DNA of 64,000 bases from CAYWIT01 sp964458415 (GTDB taxonomy: Bacteria; Pseudomonadota; Alphaproteobacteria; Micavibrionales; UBA2020), in NCBI GenBank assembly GCA_964458415.1, contig CAYWIT010000014.1, forward strand, positions 7,208-71,207, in the 5' to 3' direction. Of this stretch, positions 1 through 9,601 are shown in pieces. A program made the position numbers and the translations under genes. The notes under the pieces were generated by a model. It was not told the DNA's origin. It searched no databases and saw only the letters and a program-made list of their open reading frames with translations. Position 1 is the first letter of the stretch. Each line of letters starts with the position of its first letter.

Positions 1-1
1 G

Positions 2-1417
2 TTTCTGACCGGAACGGACGAGCATGGGCTGAAAATTTTGCAGACGGCGCAGAAGCAGGGGATCAGCCCGCAGGAACTGACAGACAAAGTCTCGGTCAAT
101 TTCCGTGATATGGGTACGCTGCTGGATGTTACGAACGACCAGTTTATCCGCACGACGGATCCTGCACATAAAAAGGCCGTGCAGGCGATCTGGCAGAAAA
201 TGGCGGCAGCGGGAGATATTTACCTTGATAAATATGCGGGTTGGTATGCGACACGGGATGAGGCTTTCTATGGCGAGGACGAGCTGACGACGGATGCGGC
301 AGGCAATAAATTCGGCCCGCACGGCGTACCGGTGGAATGGGTCGAGGAGGAGAGCTATTTTTTTCGTCTTTCAGGCTGGCAGGATCGCTTGCTGGATTTC
401 TACGAGAAGCATCCGGACTTTATCCAGCCAGCGCATCGAAGAAACGAAGTGATCAGTTTTGTCAAGTCTGGCTTGCGGGATTTGTCTGTCAGCCGCACGA
501 CTTTTGACTGGGGTGTTAAAGTGCCGGATGATGAAAAGCACGTCATGTATGTGTGGGTCGATGCCTTGACGAATTATATCAGTGCGCTGGGCTTTCCGGA
601 TATGAATGCAGAGGCATTTAAAAAATTCTGGCCGGCGGATGTGCATATGGTAGGCAAGGATATTTTGCGTTTTCATGCCGTCTATTGGCCTGCATTTTTG
701 ATGTCGGCAGGGATTGCGCCGCCTAAAACGGTTTTTGCGCATGGCTGGTGGATGAATGAAGGACAGAAAATGTCCAAATCGCTGGGAAATGTGATTTCTC
801 CGGTTGATCTCGTGCATACTTATGGTCTCGACCAGACTCGCTATTTCCTTATGCGTGAAGTGCCTTTTGGTAATGACGGAGACTTTTCACGTGCAGGCAT
901 GACGATGCGGATGAATGCCGAATTGGCCAATAATATCGGCAATCTTGTGCAGCGGACGCTTTCGCAGATCAACAAGAATTGTGAAGGCAAGGTGCCGCAA
1001 CCGGGTGTTCTGGAGGATGCCGACAAAGCGCTGCTCCAAATCTGCGGACAGGAAATGCTGATTGCCATGCGGGCGGAAGCTGAAAAATTCCAGATACATA
1101 AAGTTATCGAGGAAATTGTGTGTGTTGCCAGTGCGGCGAATATCTATATTGATGAACAGGCGCCATGGACATTGAAAAAGACGGATCAGGCGCGCATGGC
1201 AACCGTGCTTTATGTCCTTGCGGAAGCAATCCGCAATATTGGCATTGCTTTGCAGCCCTTTTGCCCGACGGCAGCGGGGAAGATTCTGGATCAGGTCGCA
1301 GTGACAGTGGACAGCCGTGACTTTTCTCATATGGGTTCAGCACATGCGCTTGTTGCAGGAACTTCTCTTCCGGTGCCCTCCGGGGTCTTTCCGCGCTATG
1401 TGGAGGAAGCTGCCTGA
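2..1417 (+). CDS. metG: Methionyl-tRNA synthetase (5'-truncated by window edge)
   Basis: This is a class I aminoacyl-tRNA synthetase that charges tRNA-Met in the cytosol. The frame is already open at base 2 and reads FLTGTDEHGLKI, a typical MetRS catalytic-core stretch, so the N-terminus with the HIGH motif lies upstream of the window. The ATP-binding KMSKS loop is present in GQKMSKSLGNV near base 775. An anticodon-binding helical domain fills the last third. The protein ends without a C-terminal tRNA-binding (EMAP/Trbp111) domain, which is common for the shorter alphaproteobacterial MetRS. Its TGA shares bases with the ATG of the tatD remnant, so the two are translationally coupled. Confidence 0.97.
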   Translation, partial: FLTGTDEHGLKILQTAQKQGISPQELTDKVSVNFRDMGTLLDVTNDQFIRTTDPAHKKAVQAIWQKMAAAGDIYLDKYAGWYATRDEAFYGEDELTTDAAGNKFGPHGVPVEWVEEESYFFRLSGWQDRLLDFYEKHPDFIQPAHRRNEVISFVKSGLRDLSVSRTTFDWGVKVPDDEKHVMYVWVDALTNYISALGFPDMNAEAFKKFWPADVHMVGKDILRFHAVYWPAFLMSAGIAPPKTVFAHGWWMNEGQKMSKSLGNVISPVDLVHTYGLDQTRYFLMREVPFGNDGDFSRAGMTMRMNAELANNIGNLVQRTLSQINKNCEGKVPQPGVLEDADKALLQICGQEMLIAMRAEAEKFQIHKVIEEIVCVASAANIYIDEQAPWTLKKTDQARMATVLYVLAEAIRNIGIALQPFCPTAAGKILDQVAVTVDSRDFSHMGSAHALVAGTSLPVPSGVFPRYVEEAA

Positions 1418-2191
1418 TGTATCTAGTCGACAGTCATTGTCATCTGGATTATCCGGACTTCGCGGAAGAAGGTGTTGATGCTGTTGTCGCGCGGGCGCGC
1501 TCGGCCGGTGTCGGGTATTTATTGACGATTTGTACGCAAATCTCCGCGTTCCCCCTTTATTTCCTGCACGGTCGGAACGCATCCGCATCATGTTGTAGAG
1601 GCGAAAGAGATAAATATTACTTGTGATGAGCTTGTCGCTTTAACAAAAAATCCAAAAGTCGTGGGTATTGGCGAGACGGGTCTGGATTATTATTACAACC
1701 ATTCCCCCGCTGCCGCGCAGCAAAAGTGCTTTGCGACGCATATCGAGGCCGCTTGTAAAACGGATTTGCCGTTGGTAATTCATACGCGCGATGCTGATGA
1801 TGATACCATTCGTATTATGCGTGAATCAGGACAAGGCAAAGCGCGTGGTGTCATGCATTGTTTTAGCGGGGGGCTCAAGCTGGCCGAGCAATCTCTGGAT
1901 CTTGGCTTTTACATTTCCTTTTCCGGGATCGTGACTTTTAAAAAAGCGGAAGAGTTGCGCGAGGTTGTCAGATACGTTCCGCTCAATCGTCTTCTAGTGG
2001 AAACAGACAGCCCCTATCTGGCGCCAATCCCCCATCGGGGCAAACGGAATGAACCGGCATATGTTGCGCATACGGCGCAGATGATGGCGGAACTGAAGGG
2101 GGTATCCATTGAAACTCTGGCAGAGATGACAACGCAGAATTTCTTTACGCTTTTTAACAAGGCGCAACAACCGCAAGAGGCCGGGGCATGA
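1417..2191 (+). pseudogene. tatD: TatD-family metal-dependent DNase, disrupted by internal deletion/frameshift
   Basis: Homology to TatD/YcfH hydrolases is split over two frames. The first frame (1417 to about 1550) encodes MYLVDSHCHLDYPDF with the metal-binding HxH, through CTQISAF, and stops at 1624. The second frame is open from about 1526 and carries CTVGTHPHH, GIGETGLDYYYN, VIHTRDADDD, MHCFSGG and LLVETDSPYLAP to the stop at 2191. Compared with intact TatD proteins, about 10-11 residues are missing between the halves, so the lesion looks like a deletion of about 32 bp near 1546-1556 and not a one-base error. All catalytic motifs survive, split across the frames. It lies between metG and an MBL hydrolase, the usual alphaproteobacterial order. 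Consensus error remains possible. Confidence 0.8.
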
Positions 2192-2973
2192 AGGTGACAG
2201 TTCTCGGCAGCGGCGCTTCTTTGGGCACTCCCGCTGCGGGCGGGTTCTGGGGAAAATGCGATCCGGCAGAACCGCGCAATCAGCGAACCCGTGCTTCGAT
2301 TTTTGTCGAAACAAAAATGACCAGTCTTTTGGTGGACGCGACATGTGATTTGAGAACGCATCTTAATCAAATCGGCGTCAAAAAACTTGATGGTGTTCTG
2401 ATCAGTCATGCGCATTCGGATCATGTCAATGGTGTCGATGACTTGCGGGTGCTAGCCTATCATAACAACAACGCGATTGATCTTTACAGCAATCAGGAAA
2501 CGCTGGATGAAATGGACAGGCGCTGGCCATACCTGTTCAAAAGTTCGGCAGAGGGTGTCTATGTCGAGTTTCTGCGTAAAAACCAGATTGAAAACTATCA
2601 AAAATTCCAGATCGGCGACATCGACGTGGAGAGCTTCGCGCAGGATCATACGACCTGCACTTCTCTGGGATTTCGCTTTGGAGATTTTGCCTACAGTGTT
2701 GACGTTGCAGCCCTCAACGAGAAGTCTGTAAATGCGCTTAAGGGGGTGGAGGTCTGGATTGTTGATGCCGCCAGTTATCATCGGGATACGGTGATGACGC
2801 ATGCAAATTTAAAACGGGTGCAGGAGTGGGTGGATATTATCAAGCCGAAGATGACCTATTTGACTGTTCTGACGACGCATATGGATTATAAAACTCTCTG
2901 TGACGAGCTGCCGCTTCATATCCGTCCCGCCTGGGATGGGTTGGAGATTGATACAGAAAGCAATATGCGGTGA
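2188..2973 (+). CDS. MBL-fold metallo-hydrolase (PhnP-like)
   Basis: The 261-residue protein begins MKVTVLGSGASLGTP, typical of the first strand of PhnP/RNase Z-like metallo-beta-lactamase folds. It carries the metal-binding HxHxDH in SHAHSDHVNG. A later Asp in SVDVA and a C-terminal His in TTHMDY complete a likely dinuclear zinc site. Members act as phosphodiesterases, but the substrate here is unknown. The ATG overlaps the end of the tatD remnant by 4 bp (ATGA), so it belongs to the metG-tatD-MBL operon, an arrangement known in alphaproteobacteria. PhnP itself is not implied, because no phn genes are nearby. Confidence 0.85.
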   Translation: MKVTVLGSGASLGTPAAGGFWGKCDPAEPRNQRTRASIFVETKMTSLLVDATCDLRTHLNQIGVKKLDGVLISHAHSDHVNGVDDLRVLAYHNNNAIDLYSNQETLDEMDRRWPYLFKSSAEGVYVEFLRKNQIENYQKFQIGDIDVESFAQDHTTCTSLGFRFGDFAYSVDVAALNEKSVNALKGVEVWIVDAASYHRDTVMTHANLKRVQEWVDIIKPKMTYLTVLTTHMDYKTLCDELPLHIRPAWDGLEIDTESNMR

Positions 2974-2990
2974 AACCGATGCCGGGTTTG

Positions 2991-5066
2991 CTATGCCGTT
3001 GTCACGGCTTGCAGGAAGCGCCGGATTTCCTCGGTTAGCGTTTTAAATTTTAGAGAAAGCTCCTCGGTATTTTTTTGCAGGGCGAGGGCTACCTCGCTTG
3101 TTTTCTCCGCTGCTGTGTTAACGATAAATATGTTTTTAGAGACATCATCCGTTTTGTGCGCGGTTCTTTGAATATTGTCATTTACGTTATTGGCGACAAC
3201 GCTTTGTTCCTCAATCGTGCCCGCGATGGATGTAGCGACTTTTTTCATTGTGGTCATGCCATTGTCGATGGATTTTATCGCCTCGACAGTATTATTGGTA
3301 GCGTCTTGCATTTCCCTGATTTGCAGGGAAATATTTTCAGTTGCTTTTGTTGTCTGCTGGGCAAGATTTTTGACCTCTGAAGCGACAACGGCAAAGCCTT
3401 TTCCGGCCTCGCCGGCTCTGGCAGCTTCAATGGTTGCGTTGAGAGCCAGCAGGTTTGTCTGTTCGGCAACATCATTAATGAGCTTGATAATCTCACCAAC
3501 ATCAACGGCTTTTCTGGCCAATAGCTCAATCGCGCCATTGGTTCTGTCAACGTCCTGTGAAACAAGATTTGTTGTATCAACCGACTGTGTGACTTGCTTG
3601 TTGATGTCCTGAATCGAGCTGGAAAACTCGTTAATGGCGGAAGCGATAGTTTGTATGTTGTCGGCGGCTTCTTCGGCGGCCTGTCTTGCGTGGGTGCTTT
3701 TTTCCTTGCTGTTATCCGCGCTGTCAAGCAGGGAGACAGATAGTTTTTGCAGGTCATTGACGACATTTTCAACGGCCTCAATAACATTTGTCACTGTCGC
3801 GTTAAAATTTGCAGAGAGTGATTCTACCATCTGACGGCGTTTTTCTTTTTCTGCCTGTTCCGATTTCTGGGCTTCCGCCAGTGCGGCTGCCTGAATAAAG
3901 TTGTCACGAAAAACAGACATTGCGCGGATCATATCGCCAATTTCATCGCAAAGCGACGTTTCCGGGATTTGGGTCTCGTAATCGCCCTTGGAAAGGGTGC
4001 GCATGGCTTTTGTGACAATGTTAAGCGGTCCGACGATATTTCTCAGGATTTGGCGCAAAAGCAGCAGTGAAACGGTAATCAGGACAATCAGGGCAAGCAG
4101 GCAAGACCAGAGAACATTTCTGCTGAACTTATAGGTATCAGCCGCCGCTTTTGTGATTGTATCGGTTAATGAATCTTCCATTGTTTTCATGAGGTTTATT
4201 TTTTGACTGGCCAAGGCAAACCAGTCTTCGCTGGTGATTTCCGGCAAGGATTCTCCATCAGCTTCCAGTATTTGATTGCGGATGCCAGTAACTTTTTTAA
4301 CAGCTTCGTTATTCTGAAGCTCTGTAGCCAGCATTTTTGCGGCATCATCGGCGTGCCCCATATACATATGCGCCAGAAGCTCCTGCTCTTTGCCGAGAAT
4401 CTGCAGTTTATGGATTTCCTGTTCGAGAATATGTCCTCTTTCGAGGGCGGCAGCAATCAGGGCGCGCTCTTGCCCCACGCGCTCTTTTTCTTCAAGAAAA
4501 TCAATGTAGGTAATAATTTTTGATACGGCTTCGCCGTGGTCGCTATGCGAAGAAATTTCCGCAATCGAATGTAAAAGCTGGGCATTGAGCTGTGTATAAT
4601 AACGGATAATGTCTTGTGACTTTGCTTCAGAGCCGAATACAGCCTGTCTGATATCTGACATTTTGTTGATGGTTTTATCAATGTGCTCTCTTTCTTCGTC
4701 GGCATGATTGTTAATGGTACGAAGTTCTGCTTTGTTTTTTTCAATATAATTGTCGAATTCAGCATGTTTTTTATCTGTGTTTTGTCGCTGTTCAAGAAGC
4801 TTTGTTTTTTGTTCTGCCGAAGCATGGTCTGCCCCTGCGGCGCTCAGATACAAAGCAGTGAGGCCACGTTCTCTTTGGATTTCATGAACAAGACTGCTGG
4901 AAGCAATCGCATATCCGGACATCAACATGGTGTGCTGGGCGCTGATATATTCCTGATAGCGCAAAAACATGGTATATCCGGAAAGATAAATCATGGCGAC
5001 AAGTGGCAGGCTGAAGACAAGTAATATTTTTTGGCCAACCCGGAGCTTGCAGAGCGTGTTTTTCAT
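2991..5066 (-). CDS. Methyl-accepting chemotaxis protein with NIT-type sensor domain
   Basis: The 691-residue transmembrane chemoreceptor has TM1 at about residues 13-32 and a long helical periplasmic region starting with the nitrate/nitrite-sensor-like motif QRERGLTALYL at about 58. A second TM lies near 315-336, followed by a HAMP segment (IVGPLNIVTKAM). The C-terminal signalling domain has the conserved hairpin EQTNLLALNATIEAARAGE and GFAVVASEVKNLAQQ, which contacts CheA/CheW. There is no C-terminal CheR/CheB tethering pentapeptide. The gene is monocistronic and convergent with the MBL gene. The NIT assignment rests on the RERG motif and helical character; the ligand is unknown. It implies a motile or signal-transducing organism. 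Confidence 0.92.
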   Translation of the reverse strand: MKNTLCKLRVGQKILLVFSLPLVAMIYLSGYTMFLRYQEYISAQHTMLMSGYAIASSSLVHEIQRERGLTALYLSAAGADHASAEQKTKLLEQRQNTDKKHAEFDNYIEKNKAELRTINNHADEEREHIDKTINKMSDIRQAVFGSEAKSQDIIRYYTQLNAQLLHSIAEISSHSDHGEAVSKIITYIDFLEEKERVGQERALIAAALERGHILEQEIHKLQILGKEQELLAHMYMGHADDAAKMLATELQNNEAVKKVTGIRNQILEADGESLPEITSEDWFALASQKINLMKTMEDSLTDTITKAAADTYKFSRNVLWSCLLALIVLITVSLLLLRQILRNIVGPLNIVTKAMRTLSKGDYETQIPETSLCDEIGDMIRAMSVFRDNFIQAAALAEAQKSEQAEKEKRRQMVESLSANFNATVTNVIEAVENVVNDLQKLSVSLLDSADNSKEKSTHARQAAEEAADNIQTIASAINEFSSSIQDINKQVTQSVDTTNLVSQDVDRTNGAIELLARKAVDVGEIIKLINDVAEQTNLLALNATIEAARAGEAGKGFAVVASEVKNLAQQTTKATENISLQIREMQDATNNTVEAIKSIDNGMTTMKKVATSIAGTIEEQSVVANNVNDNIQRTAHKTDDVSKNIFIVNTAAEKTSEVALALQKNTEELSLKFKTLTEEIRRFLQAVTTA

Positions 5067-5224
5067 TTTCCTGAACCCTGAATAAGATAGTATTCACTTC
5101 GGCCATTCTAGGAAGGTCAGTATTTAAAAAAGCTTAAAATAGTTGTTACTTGCAAAAGAAATACAAGACAAAAGTGGTGCTGTTTAAAGTAAAGGCCTGC
5201 GGCAAGCAGGGTTATGGCTGGCGT

Positions 5225-7960
5225 TTATTTTTTTGCGGTATTTTTGAACTGTGCCACAGCCGAGGTTTTTGGCGGTGCCGTTCCCAGCGCCTTGCCGAGG
5301 ATTTCGCGGAGGCCTGAATCGAGGTTCGGCGTTTCCATGATGCGCTGCATTTGTTCGATCATCAGGGCTTGCCGCTCATTGTCATAGCGCTTGAACTGGC
5401 CAAGACGTCCGGCAAGACCGGCAGCGACATGCGGGTTGATATCGTTCATCTCGATAATGACATTGGCCAGAAAGGCGTAACCAGAACCGTCCTTGCTGTG
5501 GAAGATAGTCGGATTTCCACCGAGAAATCCGCCGATCAGGGCGCGAACCTTGTTCGGATTGGTTTTATCGTAAGCCTCGTGTTCCATCATGGATTTGACA
5601 CGCCCCAGAACGTCGCCGTGCGGGATGGCGGCTTGTAGCTGCAGCCATTTGTCAATCAGGGTGTTGTTGTCTTTATACTGAGTATAAAAATCTGCAAGGG
5701 CTTGCTCGGCCGACATTTTTGATTCGTCAGATGTCATACGCGAGAGAACTGACAATGCAGCAAGCTTTTCCGTCATGTTCCTGGAGGCGTGGTATTGCGC
5801 GAGCGTTATATCGATGTTGGCAGGTGTTTCGAGTTTGCCGAGAAAGCCAAGGCAGAGGTTATGCAGCTCACGCCTGCCGACCTGTTCGGGGACAACATTA
5901 TAGGCCTCACCGGCTGGGGCAATGGTTTCTTTAAACAGGTGCTTGAAATCCTCGTGGAATTCTTCCGCCAGAGTCCTGCGCATGAAATGAAGCACGGCAT
6001 TGACGGCATCGGGATCAACGACTTTTTGATCCTGTACGATCAGGCTATAGGCAGGAAGTTGCAGAATGCGGGCGCTGAAGGCCAGATCACCGTCCAGAGC
6101 CAAAGCCAGATTATCGGCATAGGCAAAAAGAAAGGACTGCCCCAGATGAAGGTCTTCGCCATTTTGATAGTCCTCGATCAGGCGATGAATGGTTTTGAGC
6201 ATAAAACGTTCTGTCGCTTCATATTTATTGAAGGCATCGGAGTCGTGCTGCATGCGGAAGAGGAGCTCGTCATCTGTCGGTTGTGTCGTGATTTTGACCG
6301 GGGCGGAGAAACCGCGCAGGACAGAAGGCACGACAGGGCCGCTGACGTTTTCAAATATGAAGTCCTGCGTTGCCTGCGTCAGATGCAGGATTCTTGTTTT
6401 TTCCGGCAAGGCGTCATTTCCGCTCTCGCTGATCAGGCCGACGGCGACAGGGATGTGCAGGGGTTGCTTATCCTTCTGGTCCGCAGTGGGGGGCGTATTC
6501 TGCGTGAGCGTCAGCGTGTAGGTTTTTGCGGCATCATCGTATTTCCCGCTGTAGGAAATTTCAGGCGTGCCGGACTGGCTGTACCAGCGCCTGAACTGCG
6601 TGAGGTCAAGGCCGGAAACTTCTTCCATTACATTGACGAAATCGTCGCATGTGACGGCCTGTCCGTCGAAACGGTCAAAATAGGTATCCATGGACGCGCG
6701 CCAGGTGGTCTCGCCCATCATCGTATGCAGCATGCCCAGAACGTGTGAGCCTTTGGTATAAATCGTGCCGCTGTAGATGTTGTTGAATTCCTCGACACGG
6801 TCAGGGCGGATCGGGTGTGCCATCGGGCCGGAATCTTCCATGAATTGCCCGATGCGCAGCTCGTTCGCATCATCGATCGTCTGGATTTTTTCGGAGTGCA
6901 TGTCTGAAGTAAACTGCCGGTCACGCAAGACGGTCAGCCCTTCCTTGAGCGTCAGCTCGAACCAGTCGCGCACAGTGACGCGGTCACCCGTCCAGTTGTG
7001 GAAATATTCATGGCCGATGACGGCTTCGATGGCGGTCAGTTCGGCATCGGTCGATGTTTCCGGGCTGCCGACAAGATAGGAGACGTTGAAAACATTGAGG
7101 CCCTTGTTTTCCATCGCGCCGGCATTGAATTTATCAACGGCGACGACATGAAAACAATCAAGATCGTATTCACGCCCATAGCGTTCTTCATCCCACTTCA
7201 TCGAGCGTTTGATGGATTCCATGGCCCAAGTGATTTTGTCCTCGTATCCCGGCTGGACAAAAATACGCAAGGCAACATCGCGGCCGGACATGGTCGTGAA
7301 TTTGTCCTCCAGCACCTTCATGTCGCCGGCAACAACTGCAAACAGATAGCTGGGTTTTGGCCATGGATCATTCCAGGTAATGCTGTGTGTACCGTTGTTG
7401 TGTTTATGTGTGGCGGCATAATCCCCATTGCCGTTGGAAAGCAGGATCGGGAATTTCTTCTCGTCAGCCGCAAGGCTGACCGTAAATTTTGTCAGGTTGT
7501 CGGGCCTGTCGAGGAAGTAGCTAATGCGGCGAAAGCCCTGTGCTTCGCATTGGGAGCAGAGAATATCTCCTGCCATATAGATGCCGGAAAGTTTTGTGTT
7601 TTCCGTGGGACAGATTTCGGTCACGATTTCCAAGGCAAAGGGATGGTCCGGGGGGCGTTTCAATATCAGGTGTTTGTCCGTAACGACATATTCCTGCGGG
7701 TCAAGATGGCGTAGTTTTCCGTTTTCGACGATCTGCAGGGATTTCAGGGCGATATCTTCGCCATCCAGCACCAGCGGTCCACCGACATCCGGCATATCCG
7801 GATTGCGCTTGACCCAGATGCGGCTATGCACGACTGTTTTCATTTCGTCCAGCGTAATGCGTACATTGGCTTCGGGGATTTTATATTCCGGCGCGCGATA
7901 ATCGTCACGAAGCAGGGGATTGCGGTCAGGGTGGAATAGATAATCTTTTTTTGCGGCCAT
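5225..7960 (-). CDS. pepN: Aminopeptidase N (M1 family)
   Basis: This zinc aminopeptidase removes N-terminal residues from peptides in the cytosol. In the long reading of 913 aa the exopeptidase motif GAMEN is at about residues 283-287, and the zinc site is HEYFH at 319-323 followed by the Glu of LKEGLT at 342 (HEXXH-x18-E). Length and the KEGLTVLRDRQF context match the E. coli-type PepN. A GTG at 7966 is possible, but the ATG at 7960 has GAGGA at better distance, so it is preferred. The gene stands alone between the chemoreceptor and the Fo operon. Confidence 0.96.
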   Translation of the reverse strand: MAAKKDYLFHPDRNPLLRDDYRAPEYKIPEANVRITLDEMKTVVHSRIWVKRNPDMPDVGGPLVLDGEDIALKSLQIVENGKLRHLDPQEYVVTDKHLILKRPPDHPFALEIVTEICPTENTKLSGIYMAGDILCSQCEAQGFRRISYFLDRPDNLTKFTVSLAADEKKFPILLSNGNGDYAATHKHNNGTHSITWNDPWPKPSYLFAVVAGDMKVLEDKFTTMSGRDVALRIFVQPGYEDKITWAMESIKRSMKWDEERYGREYDLDCFHVVAVDKFNAGAMENKGLNVFNVSYLVGSPETSTDAELTAIEAVIGHEYFHNWTGDRVTVRDWFELTLKEGLTVLRDRQFTSDMHSEKIQTIDDANELRIGQFMEDSGPMAHPIRPDRVEEFNNIYSGTIYTKGSHVLGMLHTMMGETTWRASMDTYFDRFDGQAVTCDDFVNVMEEVSGLDLTQFRRWYSQSGTPEISYSGKYDDAAKTYTLTLTQNTPPTADQKDKQPLHIPVAVGLISESGNDALPEKTRILHLTQATQDFIFENVSGPVVPSVLRGFSAPVKITTQPTDDELLFRMQHDSDAFNKYEATERFMLKTIHRLIEDYQNGEDLHLGQSFLFAYADNLALALDGDLAFSARILQLPAYSLIVQDQKVVDPDAVNAVLHFMRRTLAEEFHEDFKHLFKETIAPAGEAYNVVPEQVGRRELHNLCLGFLGKLETPANIDITLAQYHASRNMTEKLAALSVLSRMTSDESKMSAEQALADFYTQYKDNNTLIDKWLQLQAAIPHGDVLGRVKSMMEHEAYDKTNPNKVRALIGGFLGGNPTIFHSKDGSGYAFLANVIIEMNDINPHVAAGLAGRLGQFKRYDNERQALMIEQMQRIMETPNLDSGLREILGKALGTAPPKTSAVAQFKNTAKK

Positions 7961-8105
7961 AATCACGCATCCTCATTTTTTTTCTGGAGGAGTAAGTTTA
8001 ATTTAACAGAAAGCTGCTGTCAACGCATCTTATGCGTAATATTATTACAATGAATCACCAAATGTCATGCAATACAGATATTGGTACGGAAGAGGTCACG
8101 TCCGC

Positions 8106-8606
8106 CTAGTGTAATTTTTGCGCAATTTCCGCGATGGACTCGTCAACCAGTTTTGCGCCGCGCTTGCCCATGGCGTCCTGCAGGATTTTTTCTGCGCTGC
8201 GTGCGGCGATGTCCGCTGCTTGGTGCTGCAATTCCTGTACGGCGGAAGATTCTGCCCGTGAAATACGCTCCAGAAGCTGTGCTTCCTTGCGTTTCAGTGT
8301 CTCTTCCAGCTTGCGTTCCGCTTCTTTTCCCAGACGTTCGGCGATCTGACCGGCGTTATCGATGATCTGCTGCGCGGTCTGGATGGCGTCACGATGTTTT
8401 TTTTGTGTGTCAGAAAGGAGATCCTGTGCCTCAATACGCAGACGCTCGGCTTCTTCCAGATCAGCCTTGATGCGCGCCGTTCGTTTATCCAGCATGTCGA
8501 GCAGAGGGGTGCGGCCCTTTTTAAAGGCGACGATAACGAACAGTATTGTCGCGAGCAGAACCCAGAAATGCGTATCGCCAAATAAACCGGTATGTTCAGC
8601 AGCCAT
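8106..8606 (-). CDS. atpF: ATP synthase Fo subunit b
   Basis: This 166-residue peripheral-stalk subunit has one N-terminal membrane helix (about residues 13-30, THFWVLLATILFVIV) followed by a long charged coiled coil that would reach F1 subunit delta. It is the last gene of the Fo operon, two bases after atpF'. The alphaproteobacterial stalk is a b/b' heterodimer, which agrees with the two adjacent b-type genes. Length is usual for the family. Confidence 0.95.
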   Translation of the reverse strand: MAAEHTGLFGDTHFWVLLATILFVIVAFKKGRTPLLDMLDKRTARIKADLEEAERLRIEAQDLLSDTQKKHRDAIQTAQQIIDNAGQIAERLGKEAERKLEETLKRKEAQLLERISRAESSAVQELQHQAADIAARSAEKILQDAMGKRGAKLVDESIAEIAQKLH

Positions 8607-8608
8607 GA

Positions 8609-9307
8609 TTATCCCTTCTGCATTTCTGTCAGGACGACTTTTTTAGCGTCAGCCTTGCTGATCTGTACATCGGCAATCCTGGCCACCATTTCCACGGCCA
8701 CTTCGGCGGAAATATCGGCAAGTGAGTTGAGCGCCTCTTCGCGGGCCTTGGCGATGTTTTGCTCGGCGATGGAAATACGCTTGCGGGCGTTTTCCATGAA
8801 GCCTGCATTTTCAGCGGTGGCTTTATCATTCAAGGCCTGTTCCGATTTCGACAGGATCTCCTGCGCTTCGGTTTGCGCTTTGGCCAGAGAGGCCTCATAG
8901 GCTGTCTGGACTTTTTCCGCCTCTTCATTCAATTGCTGTGCGCGGTTCAGGTTTCCCGTACGTTGTGTCTGGCGCATATCCAGCACTTCATTAATACGGG
9001 GCAGGGCAATTTTCGACATGAGGGTGTAGAGGACGGCAAAAGAGACGAACAGCCAGAAAATCTGGCTGGGATAAGTGGTGGTATCAAGCTGTGGAAAGCC
9101 GAGTTTTTCTTCTGTGCCTTCATGAGCGGTTGCGGTTTCCGCAGACATGTCTTCAGGGGCTGGTATGGAATCTTCCGTTGCCAAAATGCCAGCCGGGATA
9201 TCATCTTCCGCCCAGGCAGGAGAAGCCTGAAATGACGTCATCATCAGGATGGCGGCAATGGCTCCGGCAAGACTGAACAGGGCAATACCCGACTGGCTTT
9301 TCAACAT
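8609..9307 (-). CDS. atpG: ATP synthase Fo subunit b' with N-terminal secretory-like extension
   Basis: This is the second stalk subunit (b', also called AtpG or AtpF2). The canonical membrane helix is at about residues 81-98 (PSQIFWLFVSFAVLYTL), followed by a coiled coil. It is preceded by an unusual extension of about 75 residues: a hydrophobic segment (7-25) ending in a signal-peptidase-like PAWA-EDD, then an acidic, Pro/Glu/Ala-rich linker. Typical b' proteins begin shortly before the membrane helix. If cleaved, the acidic linker would sit in the periplasm in front of the anchor. There is no internal Met between the signal-like segment and the canonical part with a clearly better ribosome site. 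Confidence 0.9.
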   Translation of the reverse strand: MLKSQSGIALFSLAGAIAAILMMTSFQASPAWAEDDIPAGILATEDSIPAPEDMSAETATAHEGTEEKLGFPQLDTTTYPSQIFWLFVSFAVLYTLMSKIALPRINEVLDMRQTQRTGNLNRAQQLNEEAEKVQTAYEASLAKAQTEAQEILSKSEQALNDKATAENAGFMENARKRISIAEQNIAKAREEALNSLADISAEVAVEMVARIADVQISKADAKKVVLTEMQKG

Positions 9308-9331
9308 GATTTATCCGTTTTCCGTCGTTGT

Positions 9332-9559
9332 TTAGAACATGAACAGAATAAGCAGGGCGATAACAAGCGCGAAGAGGGCAATTGCCTCGACCAGCGCAAA
9401 GTAGAACAGGCCAGTGCCTTTGACCTGATCGGCAACCGAGGGGTTGCGGCCAATGGCTGAAATAATGCTGGAGAACAGCATGCCGAGGCCGATGCCCACG
9501 CCGAGGAGTGGGATTACCGCGATGCCGGCGCCGATCAGTTTTGCAGCTTCTACTTCCAT
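9332..9559 (-). CDS. atpE: ATP synthase Fo subunit c
   Basis: This 75-residue hairpin protolipid forms the rotor ring. Two membrane helices flank the polar loop GRNPSV (R38, N39, P40), and the ion-carrying acid is E58 in ALVEAIALFAL. The GVGIGLG glycine motif in helix 1 is intact. There is no Na+-type ligand signature in the second helix, so proton coupling is the default inference. It lies between atpB and atpF' on the same strand. Confidence 0.97.
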   Translation of the reverse strand: MEVEAAKLIGAGIAVIPLLGVGIGLGMLFSSIISAIGRNPSVADQVKGTGLFYFALVEAIALFALVIALLILFMF

Positions 9560-9601
9560 TTTGTATTTCCTTTTTTGGTTTGTGTTGAAGTTGTTTGAAT
9601 C

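Noticed and set aside
1541..1560. Programmed frameshift in tatD at the C5 run
   Set aside because: A one-base slip would restore the frame, but about 10-11 family residues would still be missing, so a deletion explains the data better.
5070..5145. Flagellar sigma28-type promoter before the chemoreceptor (TAAA and GCCGA on the minus strand)
   Set aside because: The two boxes are 19 bases apart, against the expected 15, and the -10 part matches GCCGATAA only partly.
5789..6748. 319-codon plus-strand frame opposite pepN
   Set aside because: It lies wholly inside the well-conserved aminopeptidase N gene, has no recognisable motif and arises from codon bias of the other strand.
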